A stretch of 64,000 nt of DNA from Mucilaginibacter mali (GCF_013283875.1 NZ_CP054139.1:496001-560000); one strand, 5' to 3'; numbered from the stretch's first letter, positions 26,297-35,083 are shown. A program made the numbers and translations. Notes: generated by a model from the letters alone, not told the origin.

Positions 26297-27652
26297 ATGA
26301 ACTATTCTACATTAAAGAAAACAGTCGCCTTATCATTCGTTGCAGCGCTGGCAGTAGGAGCAGCTAAAGCTCAAACTTCCGATGCACCGATGACGTCGTC
26401 TGCAACTTCTACTGCCAAGGTATTTGGCGGCAGAGGCCAGTACAACACTTTCAGCCTTGGTGCCAACGTTGGCATCGTTTCTCCTTTCCTGGCAACAGGC
26501 GGTTCTAACGATTTCACCGATTTCAAAGCACAATTAGGTTACGGTGTATCATTACGCGATCAGTTAGCACACTCATTTGGCTTACAATTAGACGTTAACG
26601 GCGGTAAAGTAGCAGGCGATAACAGCAGTGCAGCTGGTGGCGTAGCTTACGGCCGTCGCAGCTTTTCAACCAGCTTTGTAAGTGGTACTTTAAGCGGTGT
26701 TGTTAACGTTGCAACTATCGATTACATCCGCCGTAAAAACGCTGTTAACTTCTTCTTAACAGGTGGTGCTGGTTTATTATGGTATAACCCTACTATGGTA
26801 ATGGCCAACGGTTCTACGTTTGATTTCAAAGCCGTTTCAGGCCATGAAACAAAAGAGCTGATCATCCCGGTAGGCGTTGGTGTTAAATTCCGTCTGACAG
26901 ATGCGTTAGCATTGAACTTAGGTTACAAAGAAACCTTTATGGATGGCGACAACCTGGATGGTACTTACGCAAAAGGTACTACTAAAGATCACTACTCTTA
27001 TGGTTACGGTGGTTTAGAGTACACTTTTGGTCCTAAATCAAAACCAAACCTGGATTGGGTTAACCCTGTAGCTATGATGTATGACGAACTGTATGATGCA
27101 GAATTACGTCGTGAAGTTGCTGCTTTGAAAAGCCGTGTAAGCAACGTAGAGAACGCTGTTGCTGACCTGAAGAAAGATTCTGACGGTGATGGTGTATCTG
27201 ATCAATTCGACAAATGCCCTAACACTCCTGCAGGTACTGTAGTTGACGGTGCTGGTTGCGAGATCAAATTCCCTGTAATCGACACTTCGGTATTCGTTCG
27301 CAAAGGTTCGCAGCCAATGGTTAAAGCTGATGCTTACTCAAACATCCAGTTCGATTTCGATAGCTCTGTACTGCGTACTTCATCTTACCCGGTATTAGAT
27401 GCTACTTCATCTGACCTGCGTAGCAGCTCTGCTTCAGTTACCCTGAACGGTTATGCTTCATCTGAAGGTACTGCAGCTCACAACCTGCGCTTATCTAAAG
27501 ATCGTGCTAATTCAGTAAAAACTTACCTGGTTAACTCAGGTGTTGATGCAAAACGCATTAAAGTTAAAGGCTTCGGTGAAACTCACCCAATTGCTGATAA
27601 CTCTACTGAAGAAGGTCGTATCATGAACCGTCGTGTTGAGTTCAAAAAATAA
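26297..27652 (+). CDS. OmpA family outer-membrane protein
   Basis: Major outer-membrane protein linking the outer membrane to peptidoglycan. The signal peptide is residues 1 to about 26 (ending AAKAQ). An N-terminal beta-barrel domain follows to about residue 260, then a coiled stretch (ELRREVAALKSRVSNVENAVADLKK). A calcium-binding thrombospondin-type repeat (DSDGDGVSDQFDKCPNTPAGT) and a C-terminal OmpA peptidoglycan-binding domain (IQFDFDSSVL to VEFKK) complete it. The ATG at 26297 was preferred over one 39 bases upstream, because it starts directly at the signal peptide and follows the promoter. Codon use leans to GCT, GGT, TTA and similar codons more than neighbours, fitting high expression. 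A terminator follows. Confidence 0.95.
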   Translation: MNYSTLKKTVALSFVAALAVGAAKAQTSDAPMTSSATSTAKVFGGRGQYNTFSLGANVGIVSPFLATGGSNDFTDFKAQLGYGVSLRDQLAHSFGLQLDVNGGKVAGDNSSAAGGVAYGRRSFSTSFVSGTLSGVVNVATIDYIRRKNAVNFFLTGGAGLLWYNPTMVMANGSTFDFKAVSGHETKELIIPVGVGVKFRLTDALALNLGYKETFMDGDNLDGTYAKGTTKDHYSYGYGGLEYTFGPKSKPNLDWVNPVAMMYDELYDAELRREVAALKSRVSNVENAVADLKKDSDGDGVSDQFDKCPNTPAGTVVDGAGCEIKFPVIDTSVFVRKGSQPMVKADAYSNIQFDFDSSVLRTSSYPVLDATSSDLRSSSASVTLNGYASSEGTAAHNLRLSKDRANSVKTYLVNSGVDAKRIKVKGFGETHPIADNSTEEGRIMNRRVEFKK

Positions 27653-27680
27653 TAATCTGTAAAAGATTATAACAAATAGG

Positions 27681-27720
27681 AAAAGCCTCCCGATTATTTC
27701 GGGAGGCTTTTCTTTTTTTT
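27681..27720 (+). terminator. Rho-independent terminator after ompA-family gene
   Basis: Perfect 13-base stem AAAAGCCTCCCGA (27681-27693) with TCGGGAGGCTTTT (27699-27711), a 5-base loop, then a run of eight T. It lies 28 bases after the stop codon. Confidence 0.95.
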
Positions 27721-27722
27721 AT

Positions 27723-27730
27723 TAGTTTTG
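27723..27730 (+). promoter_or_regulatory. Promoter -7 box (TAGTTTTG) for the 47-aa peptide
   Basis: TAGTTTTG exactly fits TAnnTTTG and ends four bases before the ATG at 27735, directly after the ompA terminator. This supports the small ORF being a separate gene with a near-leaderless transcript. Confidence 0.5.
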
Positions 27731-27734
27731 CTTT

Positions 27735-27878
27735 ATGTACTTCTTCCGCAAAAAGGATCCGAACAGGCCTGCCAGTTTTAACCTAAAGGTGATGCATATT
27801 ATTAATGCTGTTGCCATAAGCATATTTTTGCTGGGCATTATCTGGAAACTGATAGATTGGTTTGTGCTGAAGAAGTAG
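27735..27878 (+). CDS. Small single-pass membrane protein (47 aa, DUF6728-like)
   Basis: A 47-residue frame starts MYFFRKKDPNRPASFNLKVM, continues with one transmembrane helix (HIINAVAISIFLLGIIWKLI) and ends DWFVLKK. The KKDPNRPxSFNLxVMH block followed by one helix resembles the small Bacteroidota family I remember as DUF6728; I could not check this. The gene is too short for standard ORF cut-offs. It has its own promoter box four bases upstream and is preceded by a terminator. Function unknown; inner-membrane location is inferred from the helix and basic N-terminus. Confidence 0.7.
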   Translation: MYFFRKKDPNRPASFNLKVMHIINAVAISIFLLGIIWKLIDWFVLKK

Positions 27879-27883
27879 ATAGA

Positions 27884-27982
27884 AAGTCCGGAAGTCCGCA
27901 TATGTCGGAAAAGTCCGGAAGATAGTACTGAATAATATAATCTTAAATCTTTCGGACTTTCGGTCTTCCCGACTTCCGGACT
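27884..27982. repeat. Inverted repeat, family H, copy 1
   Basis: Left part AAGTCCGGAAGTCCG...AAAGTCCGGAAG faces right part CTTTCGGACTTTCGGTCTTCC...CTTCCGGACT. Both halves are built of a short repeating word (CGGACTT). It lies between the 47-aa gene and ridA. Shorter related pieces are at 48262-48297 and 53381-53413. Confidence 0.7.
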
Positions 27983-27994
27983 ATAAAACAACTC

Positions 27995-28372
27995 ATGAAA
28001 GATATTGTTAGCACAAACGCACCGGCGCCAATTGGGCCTTACAGCCAGGCAATCGTAGCCGGTAATTTATTATTCGTATCAGGCCAGGTAGCTATCGATC
28101 CTGCCACTGGCGACCTGGTGATGGACGACATCGCGACTGAGACCACCCGTGTAATGGAAAATATCAAAGCTATTTTAACCGAGGCCGGTACCGATTTTAG
28201 CCGCATTGTAAAAACCACCATCTTTTTAAAGGATATGGCCGATTTTGCAGCTGTTAACACCGTATACGGTTCATACCTGAGCCCGCCATTTCCAGCCCGC
28301 GAAACCGTGGCGGTAGCGGGCCTGCCTAAAAACGTTAATGTTGAAATATCGGTAACCGTACTGTTAGGTTAA
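27995..28372 (+). CDS. RidA family enamine/imine deaminase
   Basis: RidA proteins hydrolyse reactive 2-aminoacrylate and related imines released by PLP enzymes. The 125-residue protein is full length and shows the family pattern: APAPIGPYSQAIVAGNLLFVSGQ at residues 9-31, VKTTIFLKDMADFAAVN, and the C-terminal active-site block PARETVAVAGLPKNVNVEISV, with the conserved arginine. It is cytoplasmic and trimeric in the family. The stop codon overlaps the start of the next gene (TAATGG), so the two are probably co-expressed. Confidence 0.93.
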   Translation: MKDIVSTNAPAPIGPYSQAIVAGNLLFVSGQVAIDPATGDLVMDDIATETTRVMENIKAILTEAGTDFSRIVKTTIFLKDMADFAAVNTVYGSYLSPPFPARETVAVAGLPKNVNVEISVTVLLG

Positions 28373-29298
28373 TGGCAAAAAAACGGGGAAGCCTCTTATA
28401 TCTTTCGTGCGCCATTGGCGCGGCTGTAATATGGGGCTTCTTCGCTTTCCCGTTAAGGCGCATAGCGCAATATCCCCCACAGGAGATCTTGTACTTTCGT
28501 GTATTTGTTTCGTTTGTAATTGTATGGCTCATCAACCTGCTGTTCCGCCGGCAACAATTACGTAACGACTATCTGCAGATAAAAAACGCCAATAAACCTG
28601 AACGCAGGAAACTGCTTTGGCTATTCCTGGCGTCGGGCATATTTATTACGGCCAACTGGTTTACGTTTATTTATGTCATCAATCATATCAGTCTGAAGGC
28701 GGCTGCCTTTGCTTATATGATATGCCCCATTATTACCGCTACCGGCGGCTTCCTGCTGTTGAAAGAGCCGGTAACCCGGTTAAAACTGGTTGCCATAGGC
28801 ATAGCGGTATTAAGTGTACTCATCTTGTCTACAGCATCGTTGCAACAAGCGTTATGGTCGGTAGTGGTGGCGCTGATGTATGCCATGTATTTGATTATTC
28901 AAAGGGTACTTAACCTGTTTGATAAACTGAACTTGTTAGGTATTAATCTGATGATATCCATGATATTGCTGTTGCCCTTTTATCTGCACGATGGAGGGCC
29001 TTTACCCTCCGCTGCCGAATTTTGGGTGGTGATCCTCATTATCGCGGTGGTGATGACCATTATCCCTTTGCTGCTTGCTTCATTCGCGCTGAATGGGATT
29101 CCCTCGTCAACGCTGGGTATTACCATTTATGTTAATCCGTTTATATCGTTCACGGTGGCCTTTATCTGGTTTCACGAGCAGGTATCTGTTCACCAGGTGG
29201 CGGGTTATTTGTTATTGATGCTGGCCGTTGTTATTTTTAACTGGTCTATCATCAGGGGCGCCTTTGTGGGTAAAGCGGGCGAAACTGTATCAGTATAA
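28372..29298 (+). CDS. EamA family transporter (RarD-like)
   Basis: A 308-residue protein of the drug/metabolite transporter superfamily with about ten transmembrane helices in two EamA repeats. Signature stretches are AIGAAVIWGFFAFPLRRIAQYPPQEILYFRV, ANWFTFIYVINHISLKAAAFAYMICPII and, in the second half, FALNGIPSSTLGITIYVNPFISFTVAFIWFHEQV. These resemble RarD, a chloramphenicol-sensitivity protein, but the true substrate is unknown. The start overlaps the ridA stop by one base. The next gene, recG, follows after 16 bases. Confidence 0.85.
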   Translation: MAKKRGSLLYLSCAIGAAVIWGFFAFPLRRIAQYPPQEILYFRVFVSFVIVWLINLLFRRQQLRNDYLQIKNANKPERRKLLWLFLASGIFITANWFTFIYVINHISLKAAAFAYMICPIITATGGFLLLKEPVTRLKLVAIGIAVLSVLILSTASLQQALWSVVVALMYAMYLIIQRVLNLFDKLNLLGINLMISMILLLPFYLHDGGPLPSAAEFWVVILIIAVVMTIIPLLLASFALNGIPSSTLGITIYVNPFISFTVAFIWFHEQVSVHQVAGYLLLMLAVVIFNWSIIRGAFVGKAGETVSV

Positions 29299-29314
29299 AA
29301 ACCCGGCAATAACA

Positions 29315-31420
29315 GTGAACCAGCTATTTGAAACACCAATAGAGTATTTGAAAGGCACAGGCCCCGCCCGTGCCGAGGTGCTTAAAAAGGAGCTGGGCAT
29401 TTACAATTTCGAGGATATGCTGCGGCATTTCCCCTTTAAATATATCGATCGTACCCGCTTTTATAAGATCAGGGAGATCAATATCGAAATGCCGCTGGTG
29501 CAGGTGATAGCCCGGTTAACCAGTAAGGAGATCATCGGCGAAAAACATACCCGCCGCCTGGTAGCCCAGGTTCAGGACGATACCGGCGTAATGGAGCTGG
29601 TATGGTTCCAGGGGATTAAATGGGTAGAGAAGTACCTGCTGGTGGGTAAAGCCTATATCATCTTCGGCAAACCGGGATCGTTTAACGGCAAGGCGCAAAT
29701 GGCGCACCCGGAGATAGAACTTTACTCGCCCGAGGCCCTGAAACGCAAGGGCAATGCCACGCTGCAACCCGTATACAATTCTACCGAAAAGCTTAAGCAA
29801 TACACGCTTGATAGCAAAGGCCTGCAAAAGCTTACCGCCTTCTTAATTGAGCAGCATTATAAGGATATCCCCGAAAACCTGCCGCCATATCTCATCAATA
29901 AATTAAAACTGATGAGCCGTGCCGATGCTTACCGCCACATCCATTTCCCGGCCGATGCGGCTGAGCTGAACGAGGCCTTACGACGGTTAAAGTTTGAAGA
30001 ACTGTTTTTCATTCAGCTAAAATTGTTGCGTAATAAACTGCTGCGGGTGCAAAAATTCAGGGGGAATGTGTTTGATAAGGTAGGGCATTACTTTAATGAG
30101 TTTTATCAGCATAAATTACCCTTTGAACTAACCGGCGCGCAAAAACGGGTACTAAAGGAAATACGCCAGGATACCCAGCGCGGTGTGCAGATGAATCGCC
30201 TGCTGCAGGGCGATGTAGGCAGCGGCAAAACCATTGTAGCGCTGATGAGCATTTTGCTGGCGCTGGATAACGGTTTCCAGGCTTGCTTTATGGCGCCTAC
30301 CGAAATTTTAGCCAATCAGCATTTTCAAACCGTGAAAGGGGTGTTGGGTGATGATTTTATCAATATCGCCCTGCTTACCGGGTCGACCAAACAAAAGGAA
30401 CGCACTAAAATTCACCGGCAATTAGAGGATGGTTCGCTGCATATCCTGTTCGGTACACACGCGCTGATTGAGGACAAAGTGCAGTACAAAAACCTGGGCT
30501 TTGTAGTGATAGACGAGCAACACCGCTTTGGCGTGGAGCAGCGTGCCAAACTATGGCGCAAAAATGTAGTACCGCCTCATGTGCTGGTGATGACGGCTAC
30601 CCCAATTCCCCGCACCCTGGCCATGACCTTGTACGGCGATCTGGACGTATCGGTAATTGATGAACTGCCCGCCGGGCGTAAACCCATCGACACCCTGCAT
30701 TTTTACGAGAACCAGCGCCTGCGCATGTTTGGGATGATGAAGGAGGAGATTGCCAAAGGCCGACAGATCTATGTAGTATACCCGCTGATACAGGAAAGCG
30801 AAAAGCTTGACCTGAAAAATTTGGCAGATGGCATAGAGGTAATGTCGCGCGAGTTCCCGCTGCCGCAGTACCGTTTAAGTATCGTTCACGGCAAAATGAA
30901 GGCAGCTGATAAGGATATAGAAATGCAGCGCTTTGTACGTGGCGAAACCCATATTATGGTAGCCACAACCGTGATTGAAGTAGGCGTGAACGTGCCTAAC
31001 GCCTCGGTAATGATCATCGAGAACGCCGAGCGCTTTGGCCTGTCGCAATTACATCAGCTAAGGGGCAGGGTAGGCCGTGGGGCCGAGCAATCCTATTGTA
31101 TCCTGATGAGCGATGTTAAGCTTAGTCGCGATGGCCGCATCAGGCTGGAAACCATGGTGCGTACCAATAACGGCTTCGAAATATCTGAAACCGACCTGCA
31201 ACTGCGCGGCCCCGGAAATATTGAGGGCACCCAGCAAAGTGGTGTATTAGACCTGAAACTGGCCGACCTGGCTGCCGACCAGCAATTGCTACTGCTGGCC
31301 CGCCACACTGTTGAAGAAATATTTGAGAAAGACCCCCAACTGGCCCATCCCGAAAACCACATCCTGCACCAGGCCTTTATGTCGAAAAAAGATGGGTTGA
31401 CGTGGGATAAGATATCGTAA
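29315..31420 (+). CDS. recG: ATP-dependent DNA helicase RecG
   Basis: RecG remodels stalled replication forks and Holliday junctions. The protein has the N-terminal wedge/OB domain (residues 1 to about 240; VQVIARLTSKEIIGEKHTRR). Superfamily 2 helicase motifs follow: GDVGSGKTIVALM (Walker A), VIDEQHRFGVEQR (Walker B/DExH), VMTATPIPRTLAMTLYGD and QLRGRVGRG (motif VI). The C-terminal RecG-specific segment (LQLRGPGNIEGTQQSG) is present. I chose the GTG at 29315 (MNQLFETPIEYLKGTGPARA, 701 residues), which follows the previous stop. The frame is open upstream but overlaps the transporter gene. Confidence 0.95.
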   Translation: MNQLFETPIEYLKGTGPARAEVLKKELGIYNFEDMLRHFPFKYIDRTRFYKIREINIEMPLVQVIARLTSKEIIGEKHTRRLVAQVQDDTGVMELVWFQGIKWVEKYLLVGKAYIIFGKPGSFNGKAQMAHPEIELYSPEALKRKGNATLQPVYNSTEKLKQYTLDSKGLQKLTAFLIEQHYKDIPENLPPYLINKLKLMSRADAYRHIHFPADAAELNEALRRLKFEELFFIQLKLLRNKLLRVQKFRGNVFDKVGHYFNEFYQHKLPFELTGAQKRVLKEIRQDTQRGVQMNRLLQGDVGSGKTIVALMSILLALDNGFQACFMAPTEILANQHFQTVKGVLGDDFINIALLTGSTKQKERTKIHRQLEDGSLHILFGTHALIEDKVQYKNLGFVVIDEQHRFGVEQRAKLWRKNVVPPHVLVMTATPIPRTLAMTLYGDLDVSVIDELPAGRKPIDTLHFYENQRLRMFGMMKEEIAKGRQIYVVYPLIQESEKLDLKNLADGIEVMSREFPLPQYRLSIVHGKMKAADKDIEMQRFVRGETHIMVATTVIEVGVNVPNASVMIIENAERFGLSQLHQLRGRVGRGAEQSYCILMSDVKLSRDGRIRLETMVRTNNGFEISETDLQLRGPGNIEGTQQSGVLDLKLADLAADQQLLLLARHTVEEIFEKDPQLAHPENHILHQAFMSKKDGLTWDKIS

Positions 31421-31444
31421 GTATCGACATATATAAAACCAAAT

Positions 31445-31556
31445 TGTCATTGCGAGGAGCTTGGGCGGGAATGTGCGATGGTGCGACGCGGCAATCTCAT
31501 AGGCTGTTCCTTGTTGCATGTCCTATGGGATTGCCACGCTATCGCTCGCAATGACA
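31445..31556. repeat. Palindromic intergenic element, family B, copy 3
   Basis: Bounded by TGTCATTGCGAGGAGC and GCTCGCAATGACA. The left half has a 20-base insertion-like stretch relative to other copies. The right half (CTATGGGATTGCCACGCTATCGC) is well conserved. It occupies the recG to M28 peptidase gap and ends 31 bases before the next promoter box. Confidence 0.8.
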
Positions 31557-31586
31557 AATTGGTTAAGAATCTTCCAGCATTTTTTA

Positions 31587-31594
31587 TAGATTTG
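31587..31594 (+). promoter_or_regulatory. Promoter -7 box (TAGATTTG) for the M28 peptidase gene
   Basis: TAGATTTG fits TAnnTTTG exactly and ends 25 bases before the ATG at 31620. A TTGG lies at 31559-31562, 24 bases upstream. Confidence 0.5.
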
Positions 31595-31619
31595 ATTAAA
31601 ACACCACACCCAATCGCAC

Positions 31620-32996
31620 ATGAAAAAAACCTTGTTATCCCTCTCTGTTTTATTATTAGGCTTTACAGCCGCCAACGCCCAGTCAGACACCGTGATGATG
31701 CGCAAAATATATGATGAAGCGCTGGTGAACGGCCAATGCTATCAAAACCTGCGTTATTTGTGTAAAAACATCGGCGGCCGCCTTAGTGGCTCGGCCAATG
31801 CGCAAAAGGCGGTGGAGTGGGGAAAAAAACTGATGGAAGGTTACGGCTTTGATAAGGTTTTTTTGCAGGAGGTGATGGTGCCACATTGGGAGCGCGGCGC
31901 TAAGGAGCAGGGTTATATCATCAGCGGGACTAAAAAAACACCGGTAGCTATCTGCGCGCTGGGTATGGCTGTGGCCACCCCGGCAAATGGTATTACGGCC
32001 AGTGTGGTTGAAGTACACAGCCTGCAGGAAGTGGCTGCCCTTGGCGAAAAAGGCGTGAAGGGAAAGATCGTTTTTTATAACCGCCCGTTCGATCCACGAT
32101 ATATTGAAACTGGTGGCGCTTATGGTACAGCCGGCGATCAGCGCCGCGCGGGGCCGTCCATGGCTGCAAAGTATGGAGCCGTTGGTGTAATTGTGCGTTC
32201 GCTAACCGAAGCTAACGATGATTACCCGCATACCGGCACCACCCAATACAGCGATGACGCGCCGAAGATCCCGGCCGCGGCCATATCAACCAAAGCAGCC
32301 GATAAGCTAAGCGCTATGCTAAAAGGTGGTAATATCAAATTCTTCTTTAAGCAAAACTGCCGCATGCTGCCTGATGTGCTGTCGTATAACGTAGTTGGGC
32401 AGATCACCGGCAGCGAAAACCCGAATAAGTTTATCACCGTTGGCGGCCACTTCGATTCGTGGGATCTGGCTGAGGGGGCGCATGATGATGGCACGGGCGT
32501 AATGCAGTCGGTAGAGGTGTTGCGTATTTTAAAAACTCTGGGTTATAAGCCTAAAAATTCGGTAAGGGCGGTATTTTTTATGAATGAAGAGAATGGCACC
32601 AAAGGTGGCTTAAAATACGCCGAACTTGCCGCCGCCAATAAAGAAGAGCATATTGCTGCTATTGAAAGCGATGAAGGCGGCTTTAGTCCGCGTGGCTTTA
32701 CGTTTGACGGGCTTAACGCCGAGCAGATAAAAAGCTTGAATAAAAAATACAAAGGCCTGTTTGAACCTTATGAAGCCGACAGGCTGGTAGCCGGCGGCAG
32801 CGGGTCGGATGTTGGTCCGCTGAGGGCTGTGGCCCCTAACGCGGTGCTGATCGGTTTCCGTCCCGATTCACAGCGCTATTTTGATATCCACCACACGGCC
32901 AACGATGTGTTTGAGAACGTGAACAAGCGCGAACTGGAGCTGGGCGCTGCTACCATGGCATCGCTGGTGTATTTGATTGATACGAGAGGTTTTTAA
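31620..32996 (+). CDS. Secreted M28 family peptidase
   Basis: Zinc aminopeptidase-like enzyme, exported by a signal peptide (residues 1-20, ending ANAQ). A PA-domain-like insertion (about residues 115-230) precedes the catalytic M28 domain. Metal ligands are visible in order: GGHFDSWD (His), AHDDGTGV (bridging Asp), MNEENG (catalytic and ligand Glu), ESDEGG (Asp) and HHTANDVFE (His). All five are present, so the enzyme should be active. The length of 458 residues is usual. It has its own promoter and stands alone between two repeat-filled gaps. Confidence 0.93.
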   Translation: MKKTLLSLSVLLLGFTAANAQSDTVMMRKIYDEALVNGQCYQNLRYLCKNIGGRLSGSANAQKAVEWGKKLMEGYGFDKVFLQEVMVPHWERGAKEQGYIISGTKKTPVAICALGMAVATPANGITASVVEVHSLQEVAALGEKGVKGKIVFYNRPFDPRYIETGGAYGTAGDQRRAGPSMAAKYGAVGVIVRSLTEANDDYPHTGTTQYSDDAPKIPAAAISTKAADKLSAMLKGGNIKFFFKQNCRMLPDVLSYNVVGQITGSENPNKFITVGGHFDSWDLAEGAHDDGTGVMQSVEVLRILKTLGYKPKNSVRAVFFMNEENGTKGGLKYAELAAANKEEHIAAIESDEGGFSPRGFTFDGLNAEQIKSLNKKYKGLFEPYEADRLVAGGSGSDVGPLRAVAPNAVLIGFRPDSQRYFDIHHTANDVFENVNKRELELGAATMASLVYLIDTRGF

Positions 32997-33007
32997 TACG
33001 CAGGCCC

Positions 33008-33089
33008 TGTAGAGACACGATACTTCGTGTTTCTTTTAAATATACAAAACAACCTGCATGCGGGAGACGCAAGGTATTGCGTCTCTACA
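33008..33089. repeat. Double-hairpin palindromic element (TGTAGAGAC family)
   Basis: Outer inverted ends TGTAGAGAC (33008-33016) and GTCTCTACA (33081-33089). Inside are two separate hairpins: ACACGA-TACT-TCGTGT on the left and GAGACGCAA-GGTA-TTGCGTCTC, a perfect 9-base stem, on the right. It begins 12 bases after the M28 peptidase stop. The layout is the same as in families A, D and M despite unrelated sequence. Confidence 0.8.
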
Positions 33090-33109
33090 ATAATTGCACA
33101 ACCGCTCAA

Positions 33110-33212
33110 CATAAACCCGGGCGAAGCGGAAACCCCACAGCAGAAGCGTGGACAGCGCGCAAGGGCGAGGAGTTGCAGCGTAGCACGGGAGCAAACGCTG
33201 ATAGTTGTAGTG
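33110..33212. repeat. G/C-rich repeat, family J, copy 1
   Basis: Contains AAACCCGGGCGAAGCGGAAA followed by CCCC and, later, GGAGTTGCAGCGTAGC. The same words occur in inverse orientation at 63373-63450. It is part of a 481-base gap without genes (32997-33477), filled entirely by three repeat elements and a promoter. Confidence 0.55.
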
Positions 33213-33240
33213 GACTTGCTTTTCAAAACATAGTCGCGAA

Positions 33241-33380
33241 TACTCACCCCGACTACGCTACGCTGGTCGGCCCTCTCTTCGCTGCGCGCGGCAGCGGGCA
33301 GGAGTTGTATCGGCAATCCATTCCCTCTTTTGCCGAAGGCAAGAGAGGGTGCCCGAGCGTAGCAACGGGTGGGTGAGTAG
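33241..33380. repeat. Double-hairpin palindromic element, family D, copy 1
   Basis: Outer ends ACTCACCCCGAC and GGGTGGGTGAGT are inverted. The inner left half carries CCCTCTCTTCGCTGCGCG; the inner right half CCCTCTTTTGCCGAAGGC closes on AAGAGAGGG as a hairpin. Other copies are at 34812-34951 and 60818-60957, all 140 bases long. Confidence 0.8.
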
Positions 33381-33419
33381 TCGCCACAACATCGCTCTGC
33401 AATTTATCCCGCCAAATAA

Positions 33420-33450
33420 TTGCACCGCTAAACCGCATGTTGTAATTTTG
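33420..33450 (+). promoter_or_regulatory. Promoter of the MFS transporter gene
   Basis: TTG at 33420-33422 and TAATTTTG at 33443-33450 with a 20-base spacer fit the Bacteroidota -33/-7 pattern. The -7 box ends 27 bases before the GTG start at 33478. Confidence 0.55.
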
Positions 33451-33477
33451 CGGCACCACAATTAAAATACATCGCCT

Positions 33478-34809
33478 GTGTCCGACGAAGGTAATAGTCA
33501 GCCTAAAAAAGATTCATTTGCAGCCCTGCGGTATAAGGATTTCCGCTCGTACCTGGGCATGCGCTTCTTTTTTACATTCGCATATCAAATGCAAACCACC
33601 GTATTGGGTTTCTACATTTACCAGTTAACCCATAGTACGGTAAACATAGCCCTTATTGGTTTAAGTGAGGTGATACCGGCCGTAGGTATTGCCCTGTATG
33701 GCGGTTATATTGCCGATAAGTACGAGAAGCGCAAGATGCTGCTGCTGATATTTACGGGTGTGCTTATCTCATCGCTGGTGATGGGCTTTGTTACGCTGAA
33801 CAGCATGAGCCCGCATATACAAATCAGTTGGATACTGACAGCCATATATGCCATGATATTTTGCAATGGCGTAGCGCGCGCATTTTATGGGCCGGCTACA
33901 TTTATTGTTTACTCTAACAGTATCCCGCGCAAAATTTACCCCAATGCCAGTACCTGGAGTAGTTCCAGCTGGCAGCTGGCCTCGATATTAGGGCCGTTGA
34001 CGGGTGGCTTTTTATATGGCTTTGCCGGTAAGATCATCCCCGGCCTGGCAGGTATTACGGCCAACTTCGCCATTATTGTTTTGTTCTTGATGATAGCGCT
34101 GGTGCTGGTTTTCAGACTGCGCACCTACCCGCCGACTTTTGTGCCGAAAGAGAACATCTGGAAAAGCCTTTCGGCTGGGCTAAACTTTGTGTTTACCAAT
34201 AAAATGATGTTTTATGCCATGAGCCTCGACTTGTTTTCAGTGCTGTTTGGCGGTATGATAGCCCTGCTGCCGGTGTTCGCGCTGGATATTTTAAAGGTGG
34301 GATCGGAGGGATTAGGTATTATGCGTATGGCCTCGTCGCTGGGCGCGGCATTGACCATGATCACCATGGTGCGTTATTCGCCTATGAACCGCCCGTGGCG
34401 CAACCTGCTGATAGCGGTTGCCGGTTTCGGCGCCTGTATTATTGGCTTTGGACTTTCGCATATCTTCTATCTTTCGCTGGTATTCCTGTTTTTACAGGGG
34501 GCGTTTGATAGCGTAAGTGTGATCATCCGCGGTACTATTATGCAATTGCTTACACCTGATGATATGCGGGGCAGGGTATCGGCCGTGAACCAGATGTTCA
34601 TCAGTTCATCAAACGAGTTTGGCGATTTTGAATCGGGGATGGCGGCCAAGTACCTGGGTACTATACCGTCGGTGTTGTTTGGCGGGTGCATGACCATTGC
34701 TGTGGTTACCTTTACTTTTTTTAAGACGCGTAAAATGATACCGCTGAAACTGGAAGAGATCCATATGCCTAAAAAGGAAGAACCGGTAGCGCCGCCTGCG
34801 GAGGGGTAG
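33478..34809 (+). CDS. MFS transporter
   Basis: A 443-residue major facilitator superfamily protein with about 12 transmembrane helices. The sequence after helix 2 (GGYIADKYEKRKMLLL) matches the conserved MFS loop 2-3 motif (GxxxDRxGRR type). The central cytoplasmic loop, with TYPPTFVPKENIWKSLSAGLNFV, and the repeat in the second half (MRGRVSAVNQMFISSSNEFGDFESG) resemble EntS-like or other MFS_3 efflux members. The substrate is unknown. The start is a GTG (MSDEGNSQPKKDSF), placed sensibly after a good promoter. The C-terminus is rich in Glu, Pro and Ala. Confidence 0.88.
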   Translation: MSDEGNSQPKKDSFAALRYKDFRSYLGMRFFFTFAYQMQTTVLGFYIYQLTHSTVNIALIGLSEVIPAVGIALYGGYIADKYEKRKMLLLIFTGVLISSLVMGFVTLNSMSPHIQISWILTAIYAMIFCNGVARAFYGPATFIVYSNSIPRKIYPNASTWSSSSWQLASILGPLTGGFLYGFAGKIIPGLAGITANFAIIVLFLMIALVLVFRLRTYPPTFVPKENIWKSLSAGLNFVFTNKMMFYAMSLDLFSVLFGGMIALLPVFALDILKVGSEGLGIMRMASSLGAALTMITMVRYSPMNRPWRNLLIAVAGFGACIIGFGLSHIFYLSLVFLFLQGAFDSVSVIIRGTIMQLLTPDDMRGRVSAVNQMFISSSNEFGDFESGMAAKYLGTIPSVLFGGCMTIAVVTFTFFKTRKMIPLKLEEIHMPKKEEPVAPPAEG

Positions 34810-34811
34810 AG

Positions 34812-34951
34812 GATTCACCCGCCCTTTGCTACGCTCGGGCACCCTCTCTTCGCTTTGCGAAAAGAGGGACGGCTTATCCGATACTGTTCCTACCCTCTTT
34901 CCGCGAAGCGAAGAGAGGGTCGACCAGCGTAGCGTAGTCGGGGTGAGTAAT
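34812..34951. repeat. Double-hairpin palindromic element, family D, copy 2
   Basis: Outer ends ATTCACCCGCC and CGGGGTGAGT are inverted. Two inner hairpins are clear: CCCTCTCTTCGC with GCGAAAAGAGGG on the left, and CCCTCTTTCCGCG with CGAAGAGAGGG on the right. It starts two bases after the MFS stop codon. Confidence 0.85.
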
Positions 34952-35041
34952 CGCCACAATGTTCGCCGCTAAATTTACACTTGCACCATTTCGTGAACCT
35001 GGACGTTTCGCCCGGCGGATTAACCCTAAAGTTTTTGAAAA

Positions 35042-35080
35042 ATCATTTTTTTATGTTATATTATAATATATGAAAATGAT
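35042..35080. promoter_or_regulatory. Nested palindrome before the S24-like gene (candidate operator)
   Basis: A perfect 14-base palindrome TATATTATAATATA (35057-35070) sits inside an 8-base inverted repeat ATCATTTT (35042-35049)/AAAATGAT (35073-35080). The structure ends four bases before the ATG at 35084. This is the kind of site bound by a dimeric repressor, though the A/T-richness means it could also be only a promoter region. Confidence 0.4.
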
Positions 35081-35083
35081 AGA

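Noticed and set aside
33027..33376. Overlapping open frames of 65-100 codons on both strands after the M28 peptidase gene
   Set aside because: They run entirely through repeats (TGTAGAGAC element, family J and family D); the translations are low-complexity products of palindromes, not protein-like.
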